From the NCBI GenBank assembly GCA_006176705.1, contig QRFJ01000022.1, positions 3,532,888-3,596,887 on the forward strand: a DNA stretch of 64,000 nucleotides, given 5' to 3'. Below, one piece after another: positions 20,525 to 30,883 of the stretch. The notes under the pieces were generated by a model that was given only the letters and a program-made list of their open reading frames with translations, made no database searches and was not told the origin of the DNA. The position numbers were made by a program, and so were the translations under genes. Numbering within the stretch: the stretch's first letter is position 1; the number at the start of each line of letters is the position of its first letter. The stretch comes from Cocos nucifera. Lineage: Eukaryota; Streptophyta; Magnoliopsida; Arecales; Arecaceae.

Positions 20525-23500
20525 TTAAGATGGACCGAACTTCTCAGATTTTGGACTGTCAACCCCGGCCATCACCAAGGCCTACTTCAATCTTAAGATC
20601 TCTTCCTCAAGCTCTTTCATCTTTAGTAAACCATCTATGTACATTCTGTTGACGTGTTGAAACTTGCCTTCAAGCTCTCACCGCTGCTTCCTCAAGACTT
20701 CAGACTCGGCCTCCGCATCCTTAATGGCTTGCTGCTTATAGGTCAATTGGAGCTTCAGCTGTTGCACCTCGGCCTTCTTTGTTCCGACCAACTCTGAAAG
20801 CTCACCGACAATCCTTCTTAAAGAGGCAATCTCCTCCGACTCCTTGCTTGTGCTAGCTTGGTAGCTGTCATTCAGCTGTTTCTGGAGCCAAGCTATTTTG
20901 CCATTAGCAGCACGAAGCTTTTGCTCGAGTTTAGATAACCTCTCATTCTAACCTAATCGATAGGTATCGTAGATGAGCTCAGCATCGTGCAACTATTTTT
21001 GAAGAATGGAGAACTTCTTCGACCAGTCCCACTCATACCGTGCTTTATTAAAGGACCATGGTGAACTCCCTTCCAATAATTGGATCTTCTCTTTTGCCGC
21101 TTTAAGCTCGATTTTGAGAGAGTTGATCTTCACCATTAACATCCAAGACTTGCAGCTGGCATTTTTCTTGAGTTCGGTGAGCTCCCTCTCAAAAATGCCC
21201 TTCTAGATGCCGAAGTCTACGGAGTCCTTCATGTGTAGATTTTAGAGGTGAGTGACTTCTTTGGTCGCCTCCAAGGCGTTCTTCCGAGAAGCCTGGAGAC
21301 CCTCCTCCATTCTTTTCAACTTCTTCTTTAGATGATATATTTTCTTCTTCAAGCTCTTTATCAAAGGCTTCAGCGGGACTCCCTGAGGTAAGAAATCGAC
21401 GTTGATTGGGGACAACAGGTTATGATCCTGGTTGGTGGAATGATACTGGATAACATGTGACACAACATCAATGCGAAGAAAGGTATAGACAAAAGCAAAC
21501 TCGTTTTCATTTAACTAGAAACTTTCAGGTATAAAGCAAGTCAATAGAGAAAAAGAAAAAGATATAACTACTTAAGGTCCACAACCTCAGGGGGTGCAGT
21601 GGCAGAAGAAGTTGGAGCACTCTCGGCAAGCTCGGGCGCCTCTGAAGCAGGCTCGGGTGCCTCCGAAGCAGGCTCAGGCGCCTCCACAGTAGGCTCAGCA
21701 GAAGAAAGATTGACTCTGGTGCTGGATGGTCCTGCTTTATCGCCGGCCTCCTCCTCCTCTTCCAAGAAGCCGAAGTCGAGCTCGGGGAATCTCCAAACCA
21801 TCCTGCCTTTGCAGAGATCGAAGTTCTTGATGAACGCCTTTTGGTTGAAGGTGATGTTCAGATCCTTTATTTCAGAAAAGATCTTGAACTCCTCCACAGC
21901 TCAGGCCGTCGCCTCCAAAATGGACTTCGCCAATTGGGCCTCCAGCTCAGCAACCTTGAGCTTGGCTTCTTTCTTCTTCTTTTCTTTCAAAGCCAACGCT
22001 GGCTTGAGTCTGGCCGAGATGGACTCCTCCCTTCAAAGTGTGCCGTGCAGGCTCTCACTTTCTTCCATCTTCTCCCCCGCAAAATGCTCAGCCTCGATAG
22101 TCATCGCCTGAAGGTGATTGATCTCGGTTTGAAGGTCTTTCCAGACCTTCAGCACCTCCGCCTCCAAGCGATTTACCCTCTTGAGGTGGGCAATAATGTG
22201 GTGGCCCGATTGCCATGAACAGATCGCTGTAAGGTGAAGAAAGAAATGGTGAGAAAATGAAAATGAAGTATGAAGAAATAATTATCCTAAGGACAGTCTT
22301 GAGAGACTTCCAGACAAACTACCTCTGGTCAAGATCGGCCAGATAGTCCACCTTCTCTAGGAGGGTGAACCTGTCAATTAAATCCCAAACGATGTTCGGG
22401 TTACCGAACGGATCTGCCCCCTGGTCTTCACTGCTACCTCGGCCAGGCTTGTCTGGGCGTACCTTATGAGCCTTCTTTACGATGGCTACTTTCCTTTTCC
22501 TCCTCTCCTTCTCTTTATCGATGGGGGGATCGAGTGCGCGATCCTCGGAGGGAAGATTCACAGGCTTAGGGGGAGGAGATTCTCCCTCAGCGATGATGGC
22601 ACGGGCGATCGGGATGACCTCATCTCCCGGGCAGACCTCGGGAGCGACATCAGTGGCGGCAGAAGCCACAGGGTCGGATGCACCGATCTTTGCTCATTTC
22701 GAGCTCTCACCTGGGGCCTTCCTCTTTCTTTTTTTCTAGGCATAAAAGCTCTTGGCGAGCCTCTCTGCGGCATCGGTGTCCATCTCTATAACAAAGAAAA
22801 AATTACAGTCAGGCAAGATATATATGAAACCTCATGAGAATTCATATATGTACATATATATACAAATGCACTTAATACTAGCAGGATCAAGAGGGCTCAA
22901 GCCAAGGTTGAACAAGATCTGCTCCTTCAGAAGGTCGGAAAGAAGAGGAGCTTGGTATGCCTTGAGTTTGTTAGAAGACTCGAGGTCAACTCCATCTAGA
23001 CTAGGAGCTCGATGGACTGATTCCTGGAGGAAACCCCAAGGAGGAAGACCAAGTATCAAGGTCGGATATCGGACAAAGAAGTACTTTTCCTTCCAGTTAT
23101 GAATGAAAGAAGGAGCACCTTTCAGTAACCCCTTCTTACCGAATTGAGGGAAGAAGTATCACCAGTTCTTTGCGGAAGGATGATGCTTAAAAGTGTAAAA
23201 GTTTTGGAAGAGTGAGATAGTCGGCCGAATTTCGATCAGGCGACAAAGAAAAAGAAAGCCAATTACGAATCGAAAGGAGTTCGGTATGATGGAGGCAAAG
23301 AAGATGTTCAAAAAGCAAAATAGGACGACTACAAAGAAAGAAAGTGAAAGTCAAAGTCCGACACGCAAGGCTTCTAGAGATAAATAAAATCGACCAATTG
23401 GAGGCAAACTAGCGTAGTCATCTGACCCAGAGATCTCAAGGTCGTACTCTGGTGGGATGCCATACTGTATCCGAATCAGAAAGAGATCATTCGGAGTAAG

Positions 23501-23640
23501 GATAGAAGGGATGGTGTCTGAAGCGAAAGGCTGATGGGACATGTTCCTAAGCTCAATTTTGGTTAGGAGGATAGGGTCTAGGAAGGCCAGTCTGGATGAG
23601 TTCCAAAAATCAGCGGATTGAAAAGTTTTAGAAGACATCC
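20525..23640 (-). pseudogene. Antisense extra ORF of Tat element, fuller copy
   Basis: Runs opposite to gag-pol. It begins around MSSKTFQSADFW (23638) and continues with YGIPPEYDLEI, LPPIGRFYLSLEALRVGL and then FFVRYPTLILGLPPWGF, resembling the plant putative gypsy-type transposon family (Transposase_28). An intron is likely at about 22790-22880, with GT near 22880 and an AG near 22790. Next come a basic KKRKRKAP stretch, a PPPKP acidic linker, and a second intron ending with CACCTTACAG near 22226. Then come ELEAQLAKS coiled coil, FNQKAFIKNF, and repeated EAPEPAS units near 21620-21690. A further coiled coil (KKKIYHLKKKLKRMEEGL) leads to a terminal SEKFGPS and stop at 20525. Several stops show it is decayed. 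Confidence 0.6.
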
Positions 23641-24242
23641 AGATCGAAGTAAATCCTCCGAAAAACTTTCAAAAAGTAGGAAAAATGAAGTGCAAAAATT
23701 TATACGAAAAAATTGAAAGAATAAGAAAAAGAGGCAAGAGTAATTAAAAATAGATGTTGAGAGGCTGACCTAAGTTGATTGAGAATGATAAAGAGACGAT
23801 GGGTGCGACGAAAATCGGATTGAGGAACGTCTAGAACTAAGAAGGACGAAGGGAGGAATTGAAACTCTTAGATGGAAGAAGAGCAGGAGCCGAAGGGAGA
23901 AGGAGACTCGGGCAAAATGGATTTCAGAGGAAGAAGAAGGCCTTAAATAGCCGAGGAGAGGCTTGAAGCGGTTATGATTGCAAATCACCTTCGATCGATC
24001 TGTGTGCACCATGTGTCCCACTCATCCTGATAGGAGAGTGGCAATGGGCAGATCTTTAATTATGCCGTACTTAGGACAGTGTTGTGGCGGAAAATTTGAA
24101 GAGCCATCTTCTCGAAGTCGTTTCGAATTTAATGAGTCCAAGAGCCGAAGCGGTCGACACCAAAGTATCTCTTTCGAACAGTAGGAAAGAAAAAGAACTT
24201 CGGTAGCTGCATCCATACTTCCTTTTTTTAAATTTCGAACTC

Positions 24243-25225
24243 GAAAGTAGGAAGGCTATTATTGGGGATAAACCCGCTCCTGCCGAAGTTGGATCGAAAT
24301 GTCTGGTCTTTGAATTAGTCCGCTCGATATTAGCGGTCAGGGACGAGCTTCCATCGAATTTGCATGACCTGCCGAACTTTTTCTTTAGCCAAACTCCTTT
24401 AGCAGTCAAACTTCTCCTTTAGCCGAACTCTTGTCGAACTTCTCCTTCAGCCGAACTCCTTCAGCAGTCGAACTCCTATCGGACTTCTCCTTCAGTCGAA
24501 CTCCTATCGGACTTCTCCTTCAGTCGAACTACTTCATCAGTCGAACTCCTGTCGGACTTTTTCTTCAGCCGAACTCCTACCAAACTTTTTCTTCAGTCGA
24601 ACTCCTGCCAGACTTCTCCTTCAGTCGAACTTCTCCTTCAGTCGAACTCCTAGACTTCTCCTTCAGACGGACTTCTCCACCTATGGAACTCCTCCTGTAC
24701 TTCTCCTTCCGTCGAACTCCTTTCGACTGCTCAGAAGGATCTTAGCACCGACTCTCAATATGGCGAATAACGATCTACGCACAACTGATCTCGAGAACCT
24801 CTGAGCTTCTCTAAAACAATATTAGTGAGAAACGCTCCATCACCTACAACCATCCCATTCGAACTCCAACTGGCACGTCATGACAACAGACACTACCTTT
24901 TTTAACAAACTCCACATGACCCTGAACAGTCCACTACCAGACGGTTATGGCTGTCACTATCAGTTTGTTACGGACTTCGCCTATATAAAAGACCCTCTAG
25001 ATACATTTTTTTCTAAAACTTTGAGTTTTCTTCTAAAAAGTCTGCTAAAATCTCTCTGAGCACTCCATTTCTGTTAATAAAAAAAGTTGGCTTAATCATC
25101 GAAGGGTCTTACCAGAGCCACCACCTTCGACTCTGAATTATATTTATTTTGCAGGTTATCGGCGGCGATCTTACCTTCTCCGACTCCAATCTTAATTCCG
25201 ACAGCAACCAAATTTTGCACCAACA
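24243..25225 (+). repeat. Purine tract and LTR 2 of Tat element
   Basis: A purine-rich GAAAGTAGGAAGGC stretch precedes the LTR start TGGGGATAAACC at 24263. The LTR ends CACCAACA at 25225, with a TATA box TATATAAAA at 24982-24990. It is 963 bp against 1187 bp for LTR 1. Most of the difference lies in the CT-rich minisatellite part (about 24370-24740). Confidence 0.8.
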
Positions 25226-25954
25226 ATTATGATAGTTATGATTATGCAATTATCATAGGTCATGATATGCTTTTTAAATGGCTCGTTGCAGCATTTTAAC
25301 TGCACCATGTGTGATGAAAGCTTACATCCTCTTTTGTCCATGCGTGAACCAGCAAGATTCGGTTCAAGTTACCGTTTGAGATGAATGCCAAGCTTGTGGT
25401 GGCATGATGCTATATTTTACTCTCTCTCTCTAGTTGTGCAGGTGTTTTTCCATAAAAAAATATCCTCGGTGGATGTAATCCAACCTAACCAGCTTGTCTG
25501 GGTCGATTTATTTATGTGGAGAGCTCTTTTGGTGTGCTCCCCATTAGATTAGATTTGCACAAAGTTCTCTTAAATTAGACATTGCATGACCTCTCTGCAA
25601 TCAAATGGGGAAGGCATTTGATCATTTATTTTTTATTATCAATTTGCATAGTGGATATGGAAGTTCGGGTCTATTCTGAACTTAAAGGTTTTAAAAAGTG
25701 GATACTAGGTTTTAGAAGTTCCAAACAATAGGGATAAAAATGGACCGGGGATACAGGTCAGATATTAATATAACAATATTCATCTCAGTTTTAGGCTGAT
25801 GAATATAGATAGGGATACGGTCATGTGGATATTATGAGATGCTAAAATTCAAATAAATAGATAAGAATCAGATATTAACAGTATGAATATAAATAAGTGT
25901 ATAAATCAGATAGTTAAATTGTATGAACCATCAAGTCCAATATATGGAAGGTAA
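25226..25954. other. Host sequence, no gene seen
   Basis: No convincing frame. It contains a short CT microsatellite near 25418-25432. The 25740-25930 part (GGATACGG, GATATTA words) resembles by eye the segment at 26730-26860. This suggests arms of a second degraded element around the foldback at 25955-26692. Confidence 0.4.
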
Positions 25955-26692
25955 ATTATGGTACCATTTGGTATCAATTTTTTTTTTCTTATTTTAAAGA
26001 ATAAAAATAAAAATTTTATTTTAATTTTATTTTTAAATATTAAAATATGAATATGTTTGGTATAGTTAATTTTTTTAGAAATAAAAATATGATAATAGTG
26101 GCCAAGGTGGTGATAGTGGTGGCTAAGATAGGGAACGCCATAATGATGGTGGTGGCGGCGATAATAATAGTAGTCAGAAAATTTAGTGATGATTGTGGTA
26201 GTGGTGATGACAAAGATGGTTGGGATAGTAATGTAAATGATTGCAGTGGAAACAATAGTAGTGATAGAGATAATAGTAATAATAGCAACAGTGGTAGTGG
26301 GAACAATGGTAATAATGGTGCTTGCAGTGTAAAGATGGAAATAATGGGGGTAGTTGTGATGGCCATGATTGTGGTGTTAGAGATAACAATGATAGTAGTG
26401 GCAATAATATGGTTGAGGTGACGATAGCAAGCGGTGGTGGAAATGATGGTTATGCAGATAACAATAATGATTGTTGCAATGATGATAGTAAAGATGGAGG
26501 TAATGGTAAAAATATAAATTTTTTATTTCAAAAAATAGTAAAATAAGATTTTTATTTTACTTTTTTTGCAAATGATAAAAATAATTTTTGAGAATAGAAA
26601 ATAAAAATAATAGCATTAAAATATTTTTGTCTTAATTTTTATGATTTTATTTTATAAATAAAATAAAAAATAAAAATAATGCCAAATACATA
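25955..26692. mobile_element. Candidate MITE-like foldback with purine-rich core
   Basis: The left end (ATTTGGTATCAATTTTTTTT) and the complement of the right end (ATTTGGCATTATTTTTATTT) match as imperfect inverted ends for about 50 bp. A second inner pair of AT-rich arms follows. Between them, 26090-26510 is a degenerate triplet-like sequence rich in GAT, GGT and AAT with very few C on the plus strand. No transposase is present. The open frames in the core are low complexity and are not genes. The target duplication is unclear. Confidence 0.4.
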
Positions 26693-26961
26693 CTAAGTCA
26701 AAGATATACTAATAGTGTCACAAATACTTGAATGTCCGTTGGATAGTTATCTATCCATATCCATATCTACTTTTCTTTAACGGACATGGATACGGACATT
26801 AGTTGTATGTTGAAATTTGTATTCATCTTTAGGCAAATTCAGATATGGAAATGGATCTAGATGGACATTTTAGCAAACTATAAATGAAAATTGTATAAAG
26901 TGAAGCTAAATATACTCCTAGTATTTTTGCATTTGCTTAGGATGAAAGTAATGGACAAGAA

Positions 26962-27310
26962 GCACCAGAGATTAGATATTTTAAATGCAATTTTGATGGC
27001 GCAACATCATCATCAAGATTGGAAATTGGAGTGATTATAGAAAATATAGAAGACAAACATATTTAGTACAGCAATCTTGATGTCACCATGTTCAGCAGCC
27101 AAAGTAGAAGCAAAAATATTTAAGGACCTCTAATATCAGAAGAAATTTGTGTCTTAAATGCTTATTTGGAGGATGATGCAAAAACTATTTGCAGCCAACA
27201 AAAATTCTGTTCATATGCTGCTAAAACTGCTTCATGCATCACCAGTCCTTTTTCTTGAAATCACTAAACAATTCTTGGATGTATCCAATCCATTTATGCT
27301 AATGAGCCAT
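26962..27310 (+). pseudogene. LINE RNase H-like fragment
   Basis: YFKCNFDGATSSSRLEIGVI followed after a frame break by AAKVEAKIFKDL resembles the RNase H domain at the end of plant LINE polyproteins (FDGA, GGVGVIIR, AEAKAL pattern). Stops and a frameshift show that it is a relic. No RT or poly(A) tail is attached. Confidence 0.45.
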
Positions 27311-27358
27311 TGAATGTAAATCCTTTTGGAATTGAATGAAATCAGGTAATGAATGACC

Positions 27359-27360
<2 letters not shown>

Positions 27361-27405
<45 letters not shown>
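27361..27405. repeat. CA/GA compound microsatellite
   Basis: Fifteen CA dinucleotides (27361-27390) directly followed by seven to eight GA dinucleotides (27391-27405). It is a likely length-polymorphic marker. Confidence 0.97.
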
Positions 27406-28297
27406 GGGTGACGCATCACCACAGAATCGACAGTCGTATTCAGGTTGCTAGGGAGAGAGGAAACTACGAGGGCAAACCATAGTTCACTTGATCAAGACGT
27501 TATTAAATACCATTTTTTACAATGATAGAAATCACAAAATGCCCACTAGCGTGATTAAAATATAGGTAAGCACTGTCACAAGTTTGGTAAAACAATTCAG
27601 ACAGGCGAGATAAAAAATTCAAGAATGATATGGAGGCCAGAAGTTTGGAAAGTATTTGGATAACTAAAATGAAGAAAAGAAACAAATGCAAAATAAAGAA
27701 CATATGATAATCAATATGTTTATATATATTTATTCATGTAAAAGCAATTAAAATATAGCAAAAACACCGATACCATCAGTAACAATTAGCATCACTAATT
27801 TGTAATTCTGAAGCATTTTCTGAATCCATGACTACTAATTCATGAATAATTGAATGAATTTTGATTAATTCAATTACCCAGTGATAATTTGAAGAATCCT
27901 CTGGCCATATAGAAATCAAGAATAATTTGAGATTTCTTATAAGTATTTGGAGAACATTGTTGCAAAGAAAATCTAAATTAGATTGGAGAAAGAGTAAGTT
28001 TTAACAAAAGCAGCTTTAGGTTAGTTGAAAAGCATAAGTTTGTAAAATATATACTAGAGGAGAGGCAACCGTCAATGAATAATCTTGGGGAGGGATTGGA
28101 AAGCTTATAATAGAGACAAGTATTTCATCAAAAAAAAAAATAGAGACAAGTAGTAATTGAGAAATATTTTTCAATAAAAAAAAAAAAGTAATCAAGCATA
28201 GGCTTAAAGTACACCCAGAAAATTGAATTAGGCTAATAATTATTATGAACATGAATTGCAAACGTGGCTACATGGTGGTAAAAAATAGACTATGTAA
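27406..28297. other. Downstream flank of PPR gene, no gene seen
   Basis: AT-rich sequence with two poly(A) runs (28129-28140 and about 28176-28187), each near the word TAGAGACAAGTA, probably a small duplication. It would contain the 3' UTR of the minus-strand PPR gene, but no clear polyadenylation signal stands out. Confidence 0.45.
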
Positions 28298-30682
28298 TCA
28301 TTTTGCCACTTCTATCCAACTATGTCCAGGTGATTTTTTCATACCTCCCTCTTTAATGTTGTTTTGCAGCTCAATAGAACGATCCCACATGGAGGCTGAT
28401 GCATAAATATTTGATAACAACACATAAGTTGAAGGTTCGTCTGGCTCTAATTCAATGAGCTTTTCAGCAATCCTGTTCCCAACCTCAATATCTCCATGCT
28501 TGCTACAAGCACCCAGCAGCGTTCTCCATAACAAGGTCTTTGATTTAAATGGCGCCATTTTTATCAACTCCTCAGCTTCCCTCACACTTCCTGCTCTACC
28601 AAGAAGATCAACCATGCATGCATAGTGGTTAATTGTTCTCTCCAACCTATGATCCTTCCACATAGACTCAAAATAATGCCATCCTTCCTTAACCAATCCA
28701 AAGTGGCTACATGCTGAAAGAACCCCAACATATGTAACACCATCAGGTTCCACTCCAGCACTCAGCATTTCATGGAACAAATGAAGGGCTTCTTGACCAA
28801 GACCATGATGAGCATAACCAGAAATTAGTGCTGTATAAGATTTTACATTGTGTTCCTTCATCTTATCAAAAAATTTCTGTCCATCATCGATGAATCCACA
28901 AGTGCAATACATGTCAACAATGGCACCCACAACATGCAAATTGGACTCCAATCCAGTTTTGATACTAATGACATGGAGACATCTGCCCATCTCCACTGCT
29001 GTCAAGCTAGAACAAGCTGAGAGGCAGCTGGACAAGATGAACTCATTGACAGTGATAAGCCCATCTCGATGTTCCAAGAAGAGCTTCAGCGCTTTTTTGC
29101 AATGCCCATGTTGGACATATGCTGCCATCATGGTGCTCCATGAGACAGGATCCCTTTGCGACATGCTTGAAAATATTTGGCATGCTTCATCCATGCAACC
29201 ACACTTTGCATACATGCTTATGAGTGCAGATTCAATGTAAGCATGGGAATGGAATCCCAGTTTTATAATGTAGCCATGAACCTGTTTTCCTTTGCAAAGC
29301 TCTGGAAGTTTTGAAGTAGCCCGGAGAACTGCAACAAGAGTATACTGGCTTGGTTGGACAGACCCTAAAGAGTGCATCCTGTGAAACATTACCAAGGCTT
29401 CCTCACACCTCTCTGATTCAATGCATCCAGTTATCAGTGCAGTCCACGAGAACTCATTGCACATGTTGATTACCATGAAAACCTTAACAGCTTCATCAAT
29501 GGCTCTGCATTTAGAATACATCTCTATAAGCGTATTCCCGGTAAATAGATCAGATTCTGCTATGGATTTTATCACTTGACCATGAATTACCCTGCCTTCT
29601 TCCAACATTTCTGGACTAGAATAGGCTCTGAGCATGCAGTTTAATGTGCAATAATCTGGCATTAGTTTTAGTTTCCTCATTTGAGATATCAATTCTACGG
29701 CACTTCTGTGGTCTGAGTTGCACAGGGAACCATGAATCATTGCACTGAATGTCATCTCATTCTTGTCTGTGGTGTCCAGGAAAGTTCTGTATGCATTGGT
29801 GACCATTCCAAAGATAAAATACATGTCAATGAGAGCACTTCCAATGAATGAGTCCACCACAAATCCAGACTTTGCTAAGCAAGCATGCACCTGCAAACCA
29901 AGTAATGGAGTCTCCAAATCAGAGCACAGATTAAACACATTAGCAAACATAAATGGGTCGAGCCTGTGACCTTCTGAGACAAATTTAAGATACAAATCGA
30001 GGCCCTGTTTGGTGTCACCATTGTGGCAAAGACCAGCTAACAGTGCACTCCACACAACATGATCACATTCCTCTAGGCTCCAGAATGCTCTGCAGGCATC
30101 ACTCAGTTCTCCCCATTTAGCATAGGAGTCAACAAGAGCACCACCAACAAAATTGTCCTCATCAAAACCAGCCTTGATGGTCCTTCCATGGAAGAACCTT
30201 AATATGTCGATATCACCAGTGCCTGCCCATAACTTAATAAGAATGGTGTAAGTATAACTGCTTGGTATGTTGGAAGAGACCAGCATCTGATGGAACAACT
30301 CAACAGCCTCCTTCGCACCTGAGACCCGAGCATATCCATCAATCATTGTATTCCACAGTGCTTCGCATTTATACGGGACTGCCTCAAAGAAACTACAAGC
30401 GTCTTTCATGTTCCCACACTTGACGTACATGTCTAGAACCGACGTGCTACAGAAGGGATTGCATTCAAAACCAGATTTAATGGTGCAGCCATGAAGGAGC
30501 TTTCCGCTGGTGAGTTTGCCAGCGACGCGGGATGCCTTGAGAGCCAGTGAGAAGCCGAACTCATTTGGCCTCAGGCCTGAATTGTACATGAGGAAAAACT
30601 CTCGCAGGCCAAGCTCAGCATGTCCACTTCGGATGAGTGACGCTATGGTGCTCGTCCAGGAAATCAATTTTGGGCTGTGCAT
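28298..30682 (-). CDS. PLS-class pentatricopeptide repeat protein, E-type
   Basis: A 794-codon open frame without introns, typical of plant PPR genes. Consecutive 31-36-residue repeats run from the start (ISWTSTIASLIRSG) to about residue 690. Repeats of the P, L and S types alternate (ALIDMYFIFGMVTNA, LWNTMIDGYARVSGA, LISMYAKCGCMDEA, SWSTMMAAYVQHG). The C-terminus is an E/E+ region (LWRTLLGACSKHGDIEVGN through SNIYASASMWD) ending PGHSWIEVAK, with no DYW deaminase domain. Such proteins bind organelle RNA one base per repeat, often for C-to-U editing with a partner deaminase in trans. The ATG at 30682 is the first in-frame one after a TGA at 30698-30700. Because WWLDEMHSP before and at this start looks like the middle of a repeat, the true start is probably upstream. 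No orthologue was named. Confidence 0.92.
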   Translation of the reverse strand: MHSPKLISWTSTIASLIRSGHAELGLREFFLMYNSGLRPNEFGFSLALKASRVAGKLTSGKLLHGCTIKSGFECNPFCSTSVLDMYVKCGNMKDACSFFEAVPYKCEALWNTMIDGYARVSGAKEAVELFHQMLVSSNIPSSYTYTILIKLWAGTGDIDILRFFHGRTIKAGFDEDNFVGGALVDSYAKWGELSDACRAFWSLEECDHVVWSALLAGLCHNGDTKQGLDLYLKFVSEGHRLDPFMFANVFNLCSDLETPLLGLQVHACLAKSGFVVDSFIGSALIDMYFIFGMVTNAYRTFLDTTDKNEMTFSAMIHGSLCNSDHRSAVELISQMRKLKLMPDYCTLNCMLRAYSSPEMLEEGRVIHGQVIKSIAESDLFTGNTLIEMYSKCRAIDEAVKVFMVINMCNEFSWTALITGCIESERCEEALVMFHRMHSLGSVQPSQYTLVAVLRATSKLPELCKGKQVHGYIIKLGFHSHAYIESALISMYAKCGCMDEACQIFSSMSQRDPVSWSTMMAAYVQHGHCKKALKLFLEHRDGLITVNEFILSSCLSACSSLTAVEMGRCLHVISIKTGLESNLHVVGAIVDMYCTCGFIDDGQKFFDKMKEHNVKSYTALISGYAHHGLGQEALHLFHEMLSAGVEPDGVTYVGVLSACSHFGLVKEGWHYFESMWKDHRLERTINHYACMVDLLGRAGSVREAEELIKMAPFKSKTLLWRTLLGACSKHGDIEVGNRIAEKLIELEPDEPSTYVLLSNIYASASMWDRSIELQNNIKEGGMKKSPGHSWIEVAK

Positions 30683-30697
30683 TTCATCGAGCCACCA

Positions 30698-30883
30698 TCA
30701 TGCGGTAGCGAAACGTAGAGCGGTTGCCCTTCCCAGCAAGGACAGATAATTTGACGCACTTGTGTCGCTGAAAGCGGTGGTCCTTGGAACGAGGGGAGCA
30801 GCAGCAGAAGCGATTGGAGTCCGTAGCAAGACGAAATTTTTTCCGGCAAAGCTTCGGTCCGGTATCCGGACTATGTTCGCCAA
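30698..30883 (-). pseudogene. Presequence-like N-terminus of PPR gene, closed by TGA
   Basis: A 61-codon frame (MANIVRIPDRSFAGKNF... ending ALRFATA), in the same frame as the PPR ORF and stopped by TGA at 30698-30700. It is rich in R, S, A and T and poor in acidic residues, the composition of an organelle targeting peptide. Five codons separate the TGA from the downstream ATG, and they read as the rest of a PPR repeat. CGA to TGA in a CpG would restore the usual A-R-x-L-F-D-E-M pattern. So this is either a nonsense allele, a sequencing error, or a coincidental upstream ORF. Confidence 0.6.

Larger units (their letters stand above)
12452..25225 (+). mobile_element. Ty3/gypsy element, Tat type, about 12.8 kb
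   Basis: Order on the plus strand: 5' LTR (12452-13638), primer site, gag, protease, RT, RNase H, second archaeal-type RNase H, integrase, post-pol tandem repeats, antisense extra ORF, purine-rich tract, 3' LTR (24263-25225). A second RNase H, no chromodomain and an extra ORF before the 3' LTR are hallmarks of the plant Tat group (Ogre, Retand and relatives). All coding domains carry stops and frameshifts and the two LTRs differ greatly, so it is old. No clear target duplication: the left flank is another copy's tail and the right flank is attat. Confidence 0.85.

Noticed and set aside
26040..26546. Asparagine/glycine-rich and leucine/histidine-rich frames
   Set aside because: Both strands of a low-complexity triplet-like core translate openly; the composition explains it.
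27361..27405. CA/GA tract as a regulatory element (GAGA-type site)
   Set aside because: It is about 3.3 kb from the 5' end of the minus-strand PPR gene, on its 3' side, and looks like an ordinary microsatellite.
30664..30849. A 61-codon frame overlapping the PPR start in another frame
   Set aside because: It overlaps the presequence-like frame and has no conserved feature; the in-frame alternative at 30698-30883 explains the region better.
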